Notes: generated from the letters alone by a model not told the origin. DNA of 53,064 nt from Sphingopyxis sp. (GCA_013821905.1 PNJO01000005.1:1-53064); one strand, 5' to 3'; shown: positions 1 to 11,528, counted from the first letter of the stretch. Numbers and translations: made by a program.

Positions 1-1118
1 TCCATGGCGATCGGGGCGATCAGCTTGACCGACAGCTGGACGTTGTCGCCCGGCATGACCATCTCGGTGCCCTCGGGGAGGATGACCTCGCCGGTGACGT
101 CCGTGGTGCGGAAGTAGAACTGCGGACGATAGTTCGCGAAGAACGGCGTGTGACGGCCGCCTTCGTCCTTCGACAGGACGTACACTTCCGAGGTGAACTC
201 GGTGTGCGGCGTGATCGAGCCGGGCTTCGCCAGAACCTGGCCACGCTCGACTTCTTCACGGCCGACGCCGCGGATCAGCGCGCCGATGTTGTCGCCGGCC
301 TGGCCCTGGTCGAGCAGCTTGCGGAACATTTCGACGCCGGTGACGACGGTCTTCTTGGTGTCCTTGATGCCGACGATTTCGACTTCTTCACCAACCTTGA
401 CGATGCCGGTTTCGACGCGGCCGGTCACAACCGTACCACGACCCGAGATCGAGAACACGTCTTCGATCGGCATCAGGAAGGGCTTGTCGAGCGGACGTTC
501 CGGCTGCGGGATCCACTCGTCGACAGCAGCCATCAGCTTCAGGATCGCGTCCTTGCCGATGTTGTCGTCGCGGCTTTCCAGCGCGGCGAGGGCCGAACCG
601 GCGATGATCGGAATATTGTCGCCGTCGAAGTCGCGCTTCGAAAGTTCTTCGCGGATTTCGAGTTCGACGAGCTCGAGCAGCTCGGGATCGTCGAGCTGGT
701 CGACCTTGTTGAGGAAGACGACCATGGTCGGAACGCCGACCTGCTTCGCGAGCAGGATGTGCTCCTTGGTCTGCGGCATCGGGCCGTCGGCGGCCGACAC
801 GACGAGGATCGCGCCGTCCATCTGGGCGGCACCGGTGATCATGTTCTTCACATAGTCGGCGTGACCCGGGCAGTCGACGTGCGCATAGTGGCGGCCGTCG
901 GTTTCATATTCGACGTGGGCGGTCGAAATGGTGATGCCGCGCTCGCGCTCTTCGGGAGCCTTGTCGATGTTCGCGAAGTCGACGGCGGCGTTGCCGGCGA
1001 CGTTTTCGGCGAGCACCTTGGTGATCGCGGCGGTCAGCGAGGTCTTGCCATGGTCGACGTGACCGATGGTGCCGATGTTGCAGTGCGGCTTCGTCCGCTC
1101 AAATTTAGCCTTAGCCAT
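1..1118 (-). CDS. tuf: Elongation factor Tu (3' end beyond window)
   Basis: GTPase that delivers aminoacyl-tRNA to the ribosomal A site in the cytoplasm. The reverse-strand frame begins [16 protein letters not shown] and carries the G1 loop GHVDHGKT, the DCPGH G3 motif and the NKVD G4 motif. About 372 of the usual ~396 codons are present, ending at the conserved ...APIAM, so roughly the last 25 residues lie outside the window. The start at 1118 has an AGAAGG ribosome-binding site about 10 nt upstream. It is the last gene of the rpsL-rpsG-fusA-tuf string, 118 nt after fusA. Confidence 0.98.
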   Translation of the reverse strand, partial: MAKAKFERTKPHCNIGTIGHVDHGKTSLTAAITKVLAENVAGNAAVDFANIDKAPEERERGITISTAHVEYETDGRHYAHVDCPGHADYVKNMITGAAQMDGAILVVSAADGPMPQTKEHILLAKQVGVPTMVVFLNKVDQLDDPELLELVELEIREELSKRDFDGDNIPIIAGSALAALESRDDNIGKDAILKLMAAVDEWIPQPERPLDKPFLMPIEDVFSISGRGTVVTGRVETGIVKVGEEVEIVGIKDTKKTVVTGVEMFRKLLDQGQAGDNIGALIRGVGREEVERGQVLAKPGSITPHTEFTSEVYVLSKDEGGRHTPFFANYRPQFYFRTTDVTGEVILPEGTEMVMPGDNVQLSVKLIAPIAM

Positions 1119-1202
1119 GATTTTGGAACCTTCTTGTTCGACAGTTGAATTGATCAGTCCTGGACGAGCCTGCTGAATCAGGCGCCGCCCTTAGTAGGTC
1201 TT

Positions 1203-1227
1203 GCCGCGCGGTGCAAGCCCGCGCGGC
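1203..1227 (-). other. Hairpin between fusA and tuf
   Basis: A perfect 8-bp inverted repeat (GCCGCGCG / CGCGCGGC) with a 9-nt loop lies just after the fusA stop codon. There is no T-tract, so it is more likely an mRNA-processing or stability element, or a partial attenuator separating tuf from fusA, than a strong terminator. Confidence 0.4.
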
Positions 1228-1236
1228 CCCGACCCG

Positions 1237-3330
<2,094 letters not shown>

Positions 3331-3440
3331 GATCTTTTCCTTGGGTTTTGGGGGAGGCCTTTGGAGCCGCCCCCGATATAGGAACGATTGTTACGATTGC
3401 GAGACGCCGGATCGCGAGACCCGGGGCATCCCGCAGGCGC

Positions 3441-3911
3441 TTACCAGCGGTAGTGGCTGAAAGCGCGGTTCGCTTCGGCCATGCGGTGCGTGTCTTCGCG
3501 CTTCTTGACCGCGTTGCCACGGTTGTTCGACGCGTCGAGCAGCTCGCCCGACAGACGCGCGGCCATCGTGGTCTCGCTGCGGTTGCGCGCGGCGGTGATC
3601 AGCCAGCGGATCGCGAGCGCCTGCGCACGGTCCGGGCGGACCTCGACGGGGACCTGGTATGTCGCACCGCCGACGCGGCGGCTGCGGACTTCGATGTTCG
3701 GACGGATGTTCGCCAGCGCTTCGTGGAACACGCCGAGCGGTTCCTTCTTGGCGCGGGCTTCGACCGACTCGAGCGCACCGTAAACGATGCTTTCGGCGAC
3801 GGACTTCTTCCCGTCCAGCATGACGCTGTTCATGAACTTCGACAGCACGACATCCCCGAAACGGGGATCGGGCAGGATTTCGCGGCGTTCAGGACGACGA
3901 CGACGAGCCAT
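3441..3911 (-). CDS. rpsG: 30S ribosomal protein S7
   Basis: Primary 16S rRNA-binding protein of the 30S head, 156 aa, the standard length. It begins [20 protein letters not shown] and contains the conserved [12 protein letters not shown] segment and the C-terminal NRAFSHYRW. It lies between rpsL and fusA on the same strand, with a GGA ribosome-binding site before the ATG. In other bacteria S7 can repress its own operon; no specific operator was identified here. Confidence 0.98.
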   Translation of the reverse strand: MARRRRPERREILPDPRFGDVVLSKFMNSVMLDGKKSVAESIVYGALESVEARAKKEPLGVFHEALANIRPNIEVRSRRVGGATYQVPVEVRPDRAQALAIRWLITAARNRSETTMAARLSGELLDASNNRGNAVKKREDTHRMAEANRAFSHYRW

Positions 3912-3983
3912 AGGTAATTCCTTTTACAACAGCATCCCGGCGCGAGCTGCGTCACGGGATGATCAAATGCCGAAAAGCGGTCC

Positions 3984-4355
3984 TTACTTCGGACGCTTCG
4001 CGCCGTACTTCGAACGGCTCTGCTTGCGGTCCTTCACACCCTGCGTATCGAGCACGCCGCGCAGGACGTGGTAACGCACACCGGGAAGGTCGCGCACACG
4101 GCCGCCGCGGATCAGCACGACGCTGTGTTCCTGGAGGTTGTGGCCTTCGCCGGGGATATAGGTGATGACTTCGCGCTGGTTGGTCAGGCGGACCTTCGCA
4201 ACCTTGCGGAGCGCCGAGTTCGGCTTTTTCGGGGTCGTCGTATAGACACGGGTGCAAACGCCGCGCTTCTGCGGGTTTGCGTCCATCGCCGGGACCTTGG
4301 ACTTCACCTTCTGGGGAGTCCGGCCCTTGCGGACCAGCTGGTTGATCGTGGGCAT
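3984..4355 (-). CDS. rpsL: 30S ribosomal protein S12
   Basis: Decoding-centre protein of the small subunit, 123 aa. The ATG at 4355 gives the canonical [11 protein letters not shown] start and has an AAGGTG ribosome-binding site; the frame stays open further upstream but that part is not S12-like. [10 protein letters not shown] with Lys43 is intact. The second streptomycin-contact loop reads GGRVRDLPG, so residue 88 is Arg (codon CGC at 4092-4094) where E. coli has Lys; K88R is a known streptomycin-resistance substitution. It is the first gene of the str operon, with a leader of about 220 nt below the proposed promoter. Confidence 0.98.
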   Translation of the reverse strand: MPTINQLVRKGRTPQKVKSKVPAMDANPQKRGVCTRVYTTTPKKPNSALRKVAKVRLTNQREVITYIPGEGHNLQEHSVVLIRGGRVRDLPGVRYHVLRGVLDTQGVKDRKQSRSKYGAKRPK

Positions 4356-4583
4356 GAATGCTTCACCTTGATATGTCCGCCCATCGGAGCGAACGGTTAC
4401 TGTACCGCGGTGGATGAAGCATCGTCCGAAACTCACGGAAAACCGCGAAAAACGGGTGACCTTGTAACAGCAAAAGACCCCGGCAGACCAAGATGATCTT
4501 CCGGAGGCTCCATCCGCGCCAGCAATGTTCAAGCGCTGTTGTAACCGGAAGAGGCAGCAAACCGCCCTTTTCGGTCGAGCGTG

Positions 4584-4612
4584 CCCCTAGACCCGATTCC
4601 CTTCCGGGTCAA
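4584..4612 (-). promoter_or_regulatory. Predicted housekeeping promoter of the str operon
   Basis: Reading leftward, TTGACC (4612-4607) is followed after exactly 17 nt by TAGGGG (4589-4584). The same TTGACN-N17-TAGGGG layout precedes rho. Both hexamers lie in the arms of an inverted repeat at 4583-4617 (one mismatch). The promoter would leave a leader of about 220 nt before rpsL. Confidence 0.5.
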
Positions 4613-4660
4613 GGGGCGGGCAATATTGTTGCGCGGGTCCGGGCGGGCTATCGACACCCC

Positions 4661-5155
4661 ATGTCCGCCATCCGCCATGCCAGCTTCGCCCCGCACGTCG
4701 CGCCCGACACGCGGCTGCTGATTCTCGGCAGTCTGCCCGGCGCGCGGTCGCTCGCCGAACAGCGCTATTATGCACATCCGACGAACCAGTTCTGGCGGCT
4801 GCTCGCCCCAGTCGTGGACCGGCCGCTCGCCGACATGCCCTATGATGCGCGGCTCGCGGCGCTGCGCGCGGCCAACGTCGGGCTGTGGGACGTGATCCGC
4901 AGCGCCGAACGGCGCTCCAGCAGCGATTCGGAGATTCGCGAGGCCGAAGCGCACGATCTTGCCGCGCTGGTCGCGGACCTGCCCGACCTGCGGATGATCG
5001 CGTTCAACGGCGGCAAGGCGGCGGTGATCGGGCGGAGGCAGTTGCCGCGGCTCGCCGGAATCACGATCGTCGACCTACCGTCGAGCAGCGCCGCGAACAC
5101 GGTCGGATTCGCCATGAAGAGCGAACGCTGGCTCGCACTTCGCGACGCGCTCTGA
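4661..5155 (+). CDS. Uracil-DNA glycosylase superfamily protein (hypoxanthine/deoxyinosine glycosylase type)
   Basis: Predicted base-excision repair enzyme of 164 aa, resembling the short DNA-deoxyinosine glycosylases of the UDG superfamily. The N-terminal motif LILGSLPGARSLAEQRYYAH followed by NQFWR is typical of that group, as is the C-terminal LPSSSAANT, which replaces the HPSPL loop of other UDGs. The ATG at 4661 gives MSAIRHASFAP and matches family length; the frame is open further upstream without homology-like sequence. It diverges from rpsL across 305 nt and ends one base before the convergent amidohydrolase. Substrate preference cannot be settled from sequence. Confidence 0.85.
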   Translation: MSAIRHASFAPHVAPDTRLLILGSLPGARSLAEQRYYAHPTNQFWRLLAPVVDRPLADMPYDARLAALRAANVGLWDVIRSAERRSSSDSEIREAEAHDLAALVADLPDLRMIAFNGGKAAVIGRRQLPRLAGITIVDLPSSSAANTVGFAMKSERWLALRDAL

Positions 5156-5156
5156 C

Positions 5157-6458
5157 TCAGTCGACCACTTCCCCCCGTGCCATCACGAAATCGACCTTCT
5201 TGAGCAGGCGCACATCGGCGACCGGATCGCCCGTCACCGCGATGATGTCGGCGCTCTTGCCCGGCGCGATGGTGCCGATCTCTTCGCCGAGGCCGAGCAG
5301 GTCGGCGGCGTTCACCGTCGCGGCCTTGAGCGCCTCGACCGGGGTCATGCCATGCTGGACCATCAGTTCGAACTCGTCGCCGTTGCGGCCGTGCTTCGAC
5401 ACGCCCGCGTCGGTCCCGAAGGCGATGCGCACGCCCCGGGGCACAAGCTGCTCGAGGCTCTTGCCGGTGATCTCGATCCGCCATCGGATCTTGGCGAGCA
5501 CATCGGGTTCATAGGCCCCCGGGTTGGCAGCGAGCCGTTCCTTGTAGCCGTTCACCGTCGACAGCGTCGGGACATAATAGGTCCGCGACTTCGCCCATTG
5601 CGCGATCGTCGCTTCGTCGAGGATCGTGCCATGCTCGATCGAATCGGCCCCGGCCGAGAGCGCGAGGCGGATGCCGTCGGCGCCGTGCGCGTGGACCGCC
5701 ACCTTCTTTCCGAACAGATGCGCGGTGTCGACGATCGCCTGCGCCTCGTCGTCGAACATCTGCTTGCCGAGACCTGCCCCGATGCGGCTGTTCACGCCGC
5801 CGGTCGAGGCGAATTTGATCACGTCGGCGCCGCGACCGATCTGGAGCCGCACCGCGCGGCGGCAGTCGTCGGCGCCGTTGCAGGTGTTGCCCGCGCCCGC
5901 AAAGAAGGGGCGAAGCTCGTCGCGATAGCCCAATGAACCGTCCATATGCCCCGCGCTGCCCGACAGGCTGTTGCCCGCGTCGACGATGCGCGGCCCCTGC
6001 ACCTTGCCCGCGAGGATCGCATCCCGAAGCGCCAGCGTCGCGCCATCGCCGTCGCCGAGATTGCGGACGGTGGTGAAACCCGCGCGCAGCGTCTTCATGC
6101 CGTTGACCTCGGCATTGAAGGCCTGCGCGGCAGGGCTCAACGTCACTTCCTCGAGCTGGCCGGCGATGCCGCCCGCGTCGCTGGTCAGATGGACATGGCT
6201 ATCGATGAGGCCGGGAAGGACATATTTGTCGCTGAGGTCGATCAGCGTCGCGCCGGCCCCGGCGGGCTGGAAGCCGTCGGCGATCGCGACGATCTTGCCG
6301 CCTTCGACGACAATCGTCGAAGCGCCGCGCACGGGCTTGCCCGGCTCGGCGAGCAATTGCCCGGCGTGAATGACGGTGCGCGCGGGCGGCTGCGCGGCGA
6401 GCGGCACGGCGATCGCCGCCCCGGCGAGTGCGAGCGGAAAGCAATGAAACGGCTTCAT
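5157..6458 (-). CDS. Secreted amidohydrolase family protein (prolidase/imidazolonepropionase-like)
   Basis: Metal-dependent hydrolase of 433 aa with a signal peptide (hydrophobic to about residue 22, ending AAQ). The metal-site residues of the amidohydrolase superfamily are visible: HVH (88 and 90), a likely carboxylated Lys215 in VIKFASTGG, HAH (256, 258), His276 in SIEHGT and Asp350 in FGTDAG. The closest described relatives are periplasmic Xaa-Pro/Xaa-Arg dipeptidases. A ribosome-binding site AGGGGA precedes the ATG. Neighbours give no clear pathway; a peptide-scavenging role is inferred. Confidence 0.88.
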   Translation of the reverse strand: MKPFHCFPLALAGAAIAVPLAAQPPARTVIHAGQLLAEPGKPVRGASTIVVEGGKIVAIADGFQPAGAGATLIDLSDKYVLPGLIDSHVHLTSDAGGIAGQLEEVTLSPAAQAFNAEVNGMKTLRAGFTTVRNLGDGDGATLALRDAILAGKVQGPRIVDAGNSLSGSAGHMDGSLGYRDELRPFFAGAGNTCNGADDCRRAVRLQIGRGADVIKFASTGGVNSRIGAGLGKQMFDDEAQAIVDTAHLFGKKVAVHAHGADGIRLALSAGADSIEHGTILDEATIAQWAKSRTYYVPTLSTVNGYKERLAANPGAYEPDVLAKIRWRIEITGKSLEQLVPRGVRIAFGTDAGVSKHGRNGDEFELMVQHGMTPVEALKAATVNAADLLGLGEEIGTIAPGKSADIIAVTGDPVADVRLLKKVDFVMARGEVVD

Positions 6459-6498
6459 CGGAGCATCCCCTGTTCTGGTCGGAGAGCGTTAAAGCCGA

Positions 6499-8889
6499 TC
6501 AGAAGCCCATCGTAAAGCGGAGTGCCGCGCCCCGGTCGTCGGGCATTGCGGCGATATGGCCGGGGTCCTTGCGCCACCATGTATTGAGAAGGAGATCGCC
6601 GCCGAAGAGCGCAGCGCCATAGCTTGCCTCGACCACCAGTTCGCGCCCCGTGGGGGCCAGATCATAGGTGCGGCGGCCGAAAGCGGCGGTGCCGGTTTCA
6701 TAATCATAGGCGACGGGGAGCGTCAGATCGATGCCGCCGCGCGCGACGCGCAGCGGCTGGGCCAGCCGCAGCGCCGCGCGGTCGCCGGGGCGGAGCAGAT
6801 GTGCCTTGGCGACGTCGAAGGAAAAGGCGCTCGACCGGAGCGCGCCGCCCGCGACAAGCCCTTGCCGGTCGGGGCGCGTCCACATCTGGCGCCAGGCGGC
6901 CGCCACGGTCCAGTCGCCCCGCATATCGAGCGCGAGGCTCGCGTCGCCGACCAGACTCGTCGCACCGCCCGCGCCGAAGAACGGACCGAGGCGGGCGCCG
7001 AGCAGGCTCTCCGATTCGCGCAGCCAGGCGCCGCCCAGTGCGGCGCGCAGGGGACCGAAGCGCCCGTCCCAGCTCGCGCCGAGGCGCTGATAGCGGCTTT
7101 CGCGAAGCGTGCGATAGGGCAGCAGCGGATCGTCCTGCCAGCGCGATCCCGATACGCGGCCATTCTCCGCATATATATTAACATATTGATTTTGTGTAAT
7201 ATTACGGCGAAACAACAGGCCTGTTCCGGGATCGACCGCGAAACCGAGCCCCTCCTGCGCCGCATCGCCGATCAGCATCGCGTGGCCGCTGTCGCCGCGC
7301 TCGCCCGCGAGCAGGCCGCCGATGCCGCGCCCGGCCGCAAAGCCGATGCGGCTGTTCGCGTCGAGGCGCGTCATCACCGACGCGGCGAGCGTGCGGGCGC
7401 GCTGCGCGTCGTGAAAGGAGAGACCCGCCAGCGCATCGCGCCCACCGCTGCCCGGCGCGGTGACGAGCGACAGCGCGAGCGCGTCGTTGGCCGCGCTCTG
7501 CTGGCGGATCAGCCCGCCGATCGCCCCCGACAATTTGAAGTCGGGACGCCGCAACGCGAGCGACCGGCCGAAATCGACGTTGAACGCGCGCCCGAAACCG
7601 TCGGTGACGAGACCGGCCGCCCCGCCCTGCCCGCCCGCGCCGGCGTCGCCCATCGGACCGCCGAGAATACCGAGCGCCGCGCCGAGATCGACCGCCGTCG
7701 CGGTGCCCGCGAGCACGGTCGCCCCCGCCGGCTGAAAGGCGCGCGCGATGTCGAGAATGCCCTGGCCATAGACGCCGTCGTCGCCCGCCGCGCCCGCATC
7801 GCGCGCCGACTGGTAGAGCAATTGGACGATCTGCTGTCCCGACAGGTTCGGAAAGGCCTGCGCCAGCAGCGCGACCGCGCCCGCGACCTGCGGCGCCGCA
7901 AAGCTGGTGCCGTTGAGGAGGAAGATGAAATTGCCCTCGGTCTTGAGCACGCCATTTTCATAGGCGCAGCACACACCCTCGCCGAGCGCGGCGAGGTAGG
8001 AACCGGCGTAGGTACCGGCGCGATTGCTGAACCCCGAACTCACGCCGTTTTCGTTGACCGAACCGACGATGATGACCAGCCCGCCGCCCGCATCGCGCAA
8101 GCCCTGCGCGAAGGGTTCGGGATTGTCGGGGTCGTTGCCGTTCGCCGTCGTGTCGCCCTCGTTCCCCGCCGACAGCACGACGACGATTCCCGCCGCGGTC
8201 GCGCGCGCCACCGCGGCGCGCAGCGTCGTGCCCGGCGCGTCCTCGCCGCCGAGCGAGATATTGACGACGCGCGCACCGGCATTGATCGCGCGGTCGAGCC
8301 CCGCGGCGATCGCGGTTTCGGGAAAGCGGCAACCGCTTTCGTCATTGCCGGGGTCCTCGGTCGCGCAGCTGCCCGGCCGGTCGGCGCGCAGCACGAGCAG
8401 CCCGGCGTTGAAGGCGATGCCCATCGTGCCCGCATCATTCTTTCCGCCGAGCAGCACCTGCGCGACGTTGGTGCCGTGCGTCCCCACGCCGTTGATGCCG
8501 CGCGTGCCCGCGACATCGGCCGACAGCGGCGAGATGCGGCCCGCGAATTCGGGGCTGTCCTCGTCGATCCCGTCGTCGATCACGCCCGCCAGCACGCCCT
8601 GCCCCGTCGCGCCCGCCTGATAGGCGGTGATCGCGCCGTGGAAATCGACGCCGTCGGAGCGCCGCACCTCGGCGGTGTCGAAATTTCCCGTCGGTGGCGG
8701 CGTCGGCGCCGGCGCCGGCGTAGGCGTCGGTGCAGGGGCCGGCGCGGGCGGCGGCGCCGGAGCCGGCGCGGGCCGCGCCCCTCCACCCCCGCCGCAGCCC
8801 GCGAGCGACAGCGCCGCGGCGGCGACCAGAAAAGGCAAGGGCCGCCCAGCCATCCGCCGAATGCTGCTGCGTCGGTTCGCGTCGGCCAT
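6499..8889 (-). CDS. S8 subtilisin-like serine protease, autotransporter lipoprotein
   Basis: Predicted 796-aa surface protease. The signal peptide ends in the lipobox LAGC (Cys32), followed by a Pro/Ala/Thr-rich linker (about 39-68). The S8 domain shows Asp105 (GVIDDGID), His138 (GTHGT), the oxyanion Asn243 (SAGN) and the nucleophile Ser329 (NGTSFAAP). The last ~280 residues alternate in beta-strand fashion and end in Phe, as in outer-membrane barrels. The combined architecture resembles NalP-type autotransporters. The ATG at 8889 has an AGGGGA ribosome-binding site. An AT-rich codon run at 7171-7203 lies just before the presumed barrel. Confidence 0.9.
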   Translation of the reverse strand: MADANRRSSIRRMAGRPLPFLVAAAALSLAGCGGGGGARPAPAPAPPPAPAPAPTPTPAPAPTPPPTGNFDTAEVRRSDGVDFHGAITAYQAGATGQGVLAGVIDDGIDEDSPEFAGRISPLSADVAGTRGINGVGTHGTNVAQVLLGGKNDAGTMGIAFNAGLLVLRADRPGSCATEDPGNDESGCRFPETAIAAGLDRAINAGARVVNISLGGEDAPGTTLRAAVARATAAGIVVVLSAGNEGDTTANGNDPDNPEPFAQGLRDAGGGLVIIVGSVNENGVSSGFSNRAGTYAGSYLAALGEGVCCAYENGVLKTEGNFIFLLNGTSFAAPQVAGAVALLAQAFPNLSGQQIVQLLYQSARDAGAAGDDGVYGQGILDIARAFQPAGATVLAGTATAVDLGAALGILGGPMGDAGAGGQGGAAGLVTDGFGRAFNVDFGRSLALRRPDFKLSGAIGGLIRQQSAANDALALSLVTAPGSGGRDALAGLSFHDAQRARTLAASVMTRLDANSRIGFAAGRGIGGLLAGERGDSGHAMLIGDAAQEGLGFAVDPGTGLLFRRNITQNQYVNIYAENGRVSGSRWQDDPLLPYRTLRESRYQRLGASWDGRFGPLRAALGGAWLRESESLLGARLGPFFGAGGATSLVGDASLALDMRGDWTVAAAWRQMWTRPDRQGLVAGGALRSSAFSFDVAKAHLLRPGDRAALRLAQPLRVARGGIDLTLPVAYDYETGTAAFGRRTYDLAPTGRELVVEASYGAALFGGDLLLNTWWRKDPGHIAAMPDDRGAALRFTMGF

Positions 8890-8952
8890 CGCCGTTCCCC
8901 TTTGCCCGGATATCCGCAGCTTAGCGGAATCGAGGAGGCGAGGGTAGCATCA

Positions 8953-8966
8953 TGCGGTTAACCGCA
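8953..8966. other. 14-bp perfect palindrome
   Basis: TGCGGTTAACCGCA lies in the 251-nt gap upstream of the S8 protease gene, next to a dispersed repeat. It could be an operator for the protease; no partner site was found. The rest of the gap is the repeat at 8976-9104. Confidence 0.35.
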
Positions 8967-8975
8967 GGTTCGCGG

Positions 8976-9104
8976 TCCTCCCTGTGCCGAAGGCATGGGG
9001 AGGGGGACCATCCGCAGGATGGTGGAGGGGCAACAGCACCGCGCCATCGCCCTCCGTCAGCACTGCGCGCTGCCACCTCCCCACGGCTGCGCCGCGGGGA
9101 GGAG
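8976..9104. repeat. Dispersed intergenic repeat, copy A
   Basis: A GC-rich element with CCTCCC/GGGAGG inverted ends and an internal CACCATCC-like hairpin. It shares a nearly identical core (CCCTCCGTCAG, then CTGCGCGCTGCCACCTCC) with the element at 22425-22564 and the same overall layout. No coding potential is evident. Confidence 0.7.
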
Positions 9105-9140
9105 CTTTCACCTGACTTGCCCCGGCACGTCTCACCCCCT

Positions 9141-9827
9141 ATGCGCCGCGCCATGCCCCCGCTCGACCATATCGACAGCTGGATCTTCGATCTCGACAAC
9201 ACGCTTTATCCGCCGTCGGCGAAGCTGTTCGACCTGATCGACGAGCGCATGGGCGCCTTCATCATGCGGCTGCTCGGCGTCGATGCGGTCGAGGCGCGGC
9301 GGGTGCAGAAACGATATTTCCATGACCATGGCACGACGATGGCGGGGCTGATGCGCCACCACGGCGTGCATCCCGAGGATTTCCTGGTCGACGTTCACGC
9401 CATCGCGCTCGACCGGCTGCACGTCGATCCGCGGCTGCGCGCCGGGCTCGCGCGGCTGCCGGGGCGCAAGCTGGTCTTCACCAACGCCGATGCCGATTAT
9501 GCCGCGCGCGTGCTCGAGGCACGCGGGATCGCCGACCTGTTCGACGACATCTGCGACATCCGCGTCACGCGCTACACGCCCAAGCCCGACGCCGACGCCT
9601 ATCGGATGATGGTCGCGCACCTCGGCGTCGATCCCGCGAAGAGCCTGTTCGTCGAGGATATGGCGCGCAACCTGACGCCCGCGAAGGCGCTCGGCATGAC
9701 GACCGTGTGGCTGGACAATGGCAGCGAAAGCGGCCATCGCGACCACCTGCCCGACCATGTCGATTTCCACGCGAACGACATCGCCGACTGGCTCGACAAT
9801 CTGCCTTTGCCTTGGGGAATTTCATGA
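9141..9827 (+). CDS. HAD-superfamily pyrimidine 5'-nucleotidase-like phosphatase
   Basis: Cytoplasmic phosphatase of 228 aa with all HAD motifs: [10 protein letters not shown] (nucleophile and acid/base Asp), VFTNAD (motif II Thr), the Lys of YTPKPD, and FVEDMARN. The [10 protein letters not shown] form is typical of the SDT1-like pyrimidine 5'-nucleotidase group. ATG 9141 and ATG 9153 (MPPLDHI) are both possible starts. Its stop overlaps the dapD ATG by four bases, so the two genes are co-translated; a metabolic link is not obvious. Confidence 0.88.
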   Translation: MRRAMPPLDHIDSWIFDLDNTLYPPSAKLFDLIDERMGAFIMRLLGVDAVEARRVQKRYFHDHGTTMAGLMRHHGVHPEDFLVDVHAIALDRLHVDPRLRAGLARLPGRKLVFTNADADYAARVLEARGIADLFDDICDIRVTRYTPKPDADAYRMMVAHLGVDPAKSLFVEDMARNLTPAKALGMTTVWLDNGSESGHRDHLPDHVDFHANDIADWLDNLPLPWGIS

Positions 9828-10666
9828 CGACCGACCTGCAGACGACGATCGAATCCGCCTGGGACGCGCGCGACACGCTGGGGCTGACGACGACCGGCGC
9901 GGTGCGCGACGCGGTCGAGACGGCGATCGCGGGGCTCGACGACGGCCGCTACCGCGTCGCGGAGCGCGATGCGTCGGGAACGTGGCAGGTCAACCAGTGG
10001 CTCAAGAAGGCCGTGCTGCTGTCCTTCCGTCTCAACGACATGGCGATCATCGACGGCGGCGCCGGCGGGGCCACCTGGTGGGACAAGGTGCCGTCGAAAT
10101 TCGCCGGCTGGGGCGAGAACCGCTTTCGCGACGCGGGCTTCCGCGCGGTCCCCGGGTCGATCGTCCGCCGCGGCGCCTTCGTCAGCAAGGGCGCGGTGCT
10201 GATGCCGAGCTTCGTCAACATCGGCGCCTGGGTCGGCGAGGGGTCGATGGTCGACGCGTGGGCCACCGTCGGCAGCTGCGCGCAGATCGGCGCCAACGTC
10301 CACCTGTCGGGCGGCGCGGGGATCGGCGGCGTGCTCGAACCGCTGCAGGCGGGGCCGGTGGTGATCGAGGACGGCGCCTTCATCGGCGCGCGCGCCGAGG
10401 TCGCCGAGGGCGTCATCGTGCGCGAGGGTGCGGTGCTGTCGATGGGCGTCTATCTGGGCGCGTCGACCAAGATCATCGACCGCGCGACGGGCGAAGTGTT
10501 CGTCGGCGAGGTTCCCGCTTACTCGGTCGTCGTGCCGGGTTCGCTGCCGGGCAAGCCGCTGCCCGACGGCACGCCGGGTCCGTCGCTCTATTGCGCGGTG
10601 ATCGTCAAGCGCGTGGACGCGCAGACGCGCGCCAAGACCGGGATCAACGAGCTGCTGCGCGACTGA
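9824..10666 (+). CDS. dapD: 2,3,4,5-tetrahydropyridine-2,6-dicarboxylate N-succinyltransferase
   Basis: Succinylates tetrahydrodipicolinate in the succinylase branch of lysine and meso-diaminopimelate synthesis. The 280-aa protein starts [17 protein letters not shown] and has the left-handed beta-helix hexapeptide region ([37 protein letters not shown]) expected for DapD. The length matches the family. Translation is coupled to the upstream phosphatase through an ATGA overlap. A long inverted repeat follows the stop. Confidence 0.97.
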   Translation: MTTDLQTTIESAWDARDTLGLTTTGAVRDAVETAIAGLDDGRYRVAERDASGTWQVNQWLKKAVLLSFRLNDMAIIDGGAGGATWWDKVPSKFAGWGENRFRDAGFRAVPGSIVRRGAFVSKGAVLMPSFVNIGAWVGEGSMVDAWATVGSCAQIGANVHLSGGAGIGGVLEPLQAGPVVIEDGAFIGARAEVAEGVIVREGAVLSMGVYLGASTKIIDRATGEVFVGEVPAYSVVVPGSLPGKPLPDGTPGPSLYCAVIVKRVDAQTRAKTGINELLRD

Positions 10667-10683
10667 CGCAGCGTCAAACGCCT

Positions 10684-10765
10684 CGTCATTGCGAGAAGCG
10701 CAGCGACGAAGCAATCCAGGGTGCGACACGCCGCTCTGGATTGCTTCGCTACGCTCGCAATGACG
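10684..10765. repeat. Long inverted repeat (CGTCATTGCGAG family)
   Basis: Arms starting CGTCATTGCGAG and ending CGCAATGACG face each other, with GAAGCAATCCAG / CTGGATTGCTTC in the inner part. It fills the gap between convergent dapD and gpmA and could fold into a bidirectional terminator. Such elements occur in many copies in sphingomonad genomes; only one copy of this family is in the window. Confidence 0.75.
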
Positions 10766-10772
10766 GAGTGAA

Positions 10773-11459
10773 TTACCGCTCGCTGAGATAATAGCGCTCG
10801 CGCGCCGTCAGATCGTCGTTCAGTTCATAAACGATCGGCTGCCCGGTCGGAATTTCGAGCCCGGTGATGTCGGCGTCCGAAATGCCCGAGAGATGCTTGA
10901 CGAGCGCGCGCAGGCTGTTGCCGTGCGCCGAGATCAGCACCGTCCTGCCGGCCGCGAGCTCGGGCACGATCGCGCTTTCATAATAGGGCAGCACCCGCGC
11001 GATCGTATCCTTGAGGCTTTCGGTGTTCGGGATCGCGATGCCCGCATAGCGCGGATCGCGCGACAGGTCCCAGGGCGAGCCCGCCTCGAGCGGCGGCGGC
11101 GGAGTGTCGAAGCTGCGGCGCCAGATCTTCACCTGTTCGTCGCCATGCTTGGCCGCGGTCTCGGCCTTGTCGAGCCCGGTGAGGCCGCCATAATGGCGCT
11201 CGTTGAGGCGCCAGTCCTTGGTGACCGGAAGCCAGAGGCGCCCCATCGCCTCGAGCGCGAGGTTCAGCGTCTTGATCGCGCGCGTCTGGACCGAGGTGAA
11301 AGCGGTATCGGGGGCGATCCCCTTTTCCTTCATCAGCGCGCCCGCCGCCCAGGCCTCGGCCGCGCCCTTTTCGGTCACATCGACATCCCACCAGCCGGTG
11401 AAGCGGTTTTCGAGATTCCACTGCGACTGGCCGTGACGGATGAGGATGAGCTGAGGCAT
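10773..11459 (-). CDS. gpmA: 2,3-bisphosphoglycerate-dependent phosphoglycerate mutase
   Basis: Glycolytic/gluconeogenic interconversion of 3- and 2-phosphoglycerate. The 228-aa protein starts [15 protein letters not shown], containing the catalytic RHG histidine, and has [25 protein letters not shown] and the second catalytic His in [11 protein letters not shown]. Length matches GpmA. The ATG at 11459 is chosen over an extended frame because the catalytic motif normally lies within the first dozen residues. Confidence 0.97.
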   Translation of the reverse strand: MPQLILIRHGQSQWNLENRFTGWWDVDVTEKGAAEAWAAGALMKEKGIAPDTAFTSVQTRAIKTLNLALEAMGRLWLPVTKDWRLNERHYGGLTGLDKAETAAKHGDEQVKIWRRSFDTPPPPLEAGSPWDLSRDPRYAGIAIPNTESLKDTIARVLPYYESAIVPELAAGRTVLISAHGNSLRALVKHLSGISDADITGLEIPTGQPIVYELNDDLTARERYYLSER

Positions 11460-11528
11460 GGGCGATCCTTTGGATGGAAACGATTCGCCGCCCTTTAGCG
11501 CGGCTTTCCGGCGAACGCCAACGCCCCT

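Noticed and set aside
8680-8780. Repetitive GGCGCCGGC-type tract, considered as a tandem repeat or CRISPR-like array
   Set aside because: It is in frame and encodes the Pro/Ala linker after the lipobox; no spacer-repeat structure.
6556-8961. 801-codon open frame antisense to the S8 protease gene
   Set aside because: Arg/Ala-rich composition and no recognisable domain; the sense strand encodes all S8 catalytic motifs.
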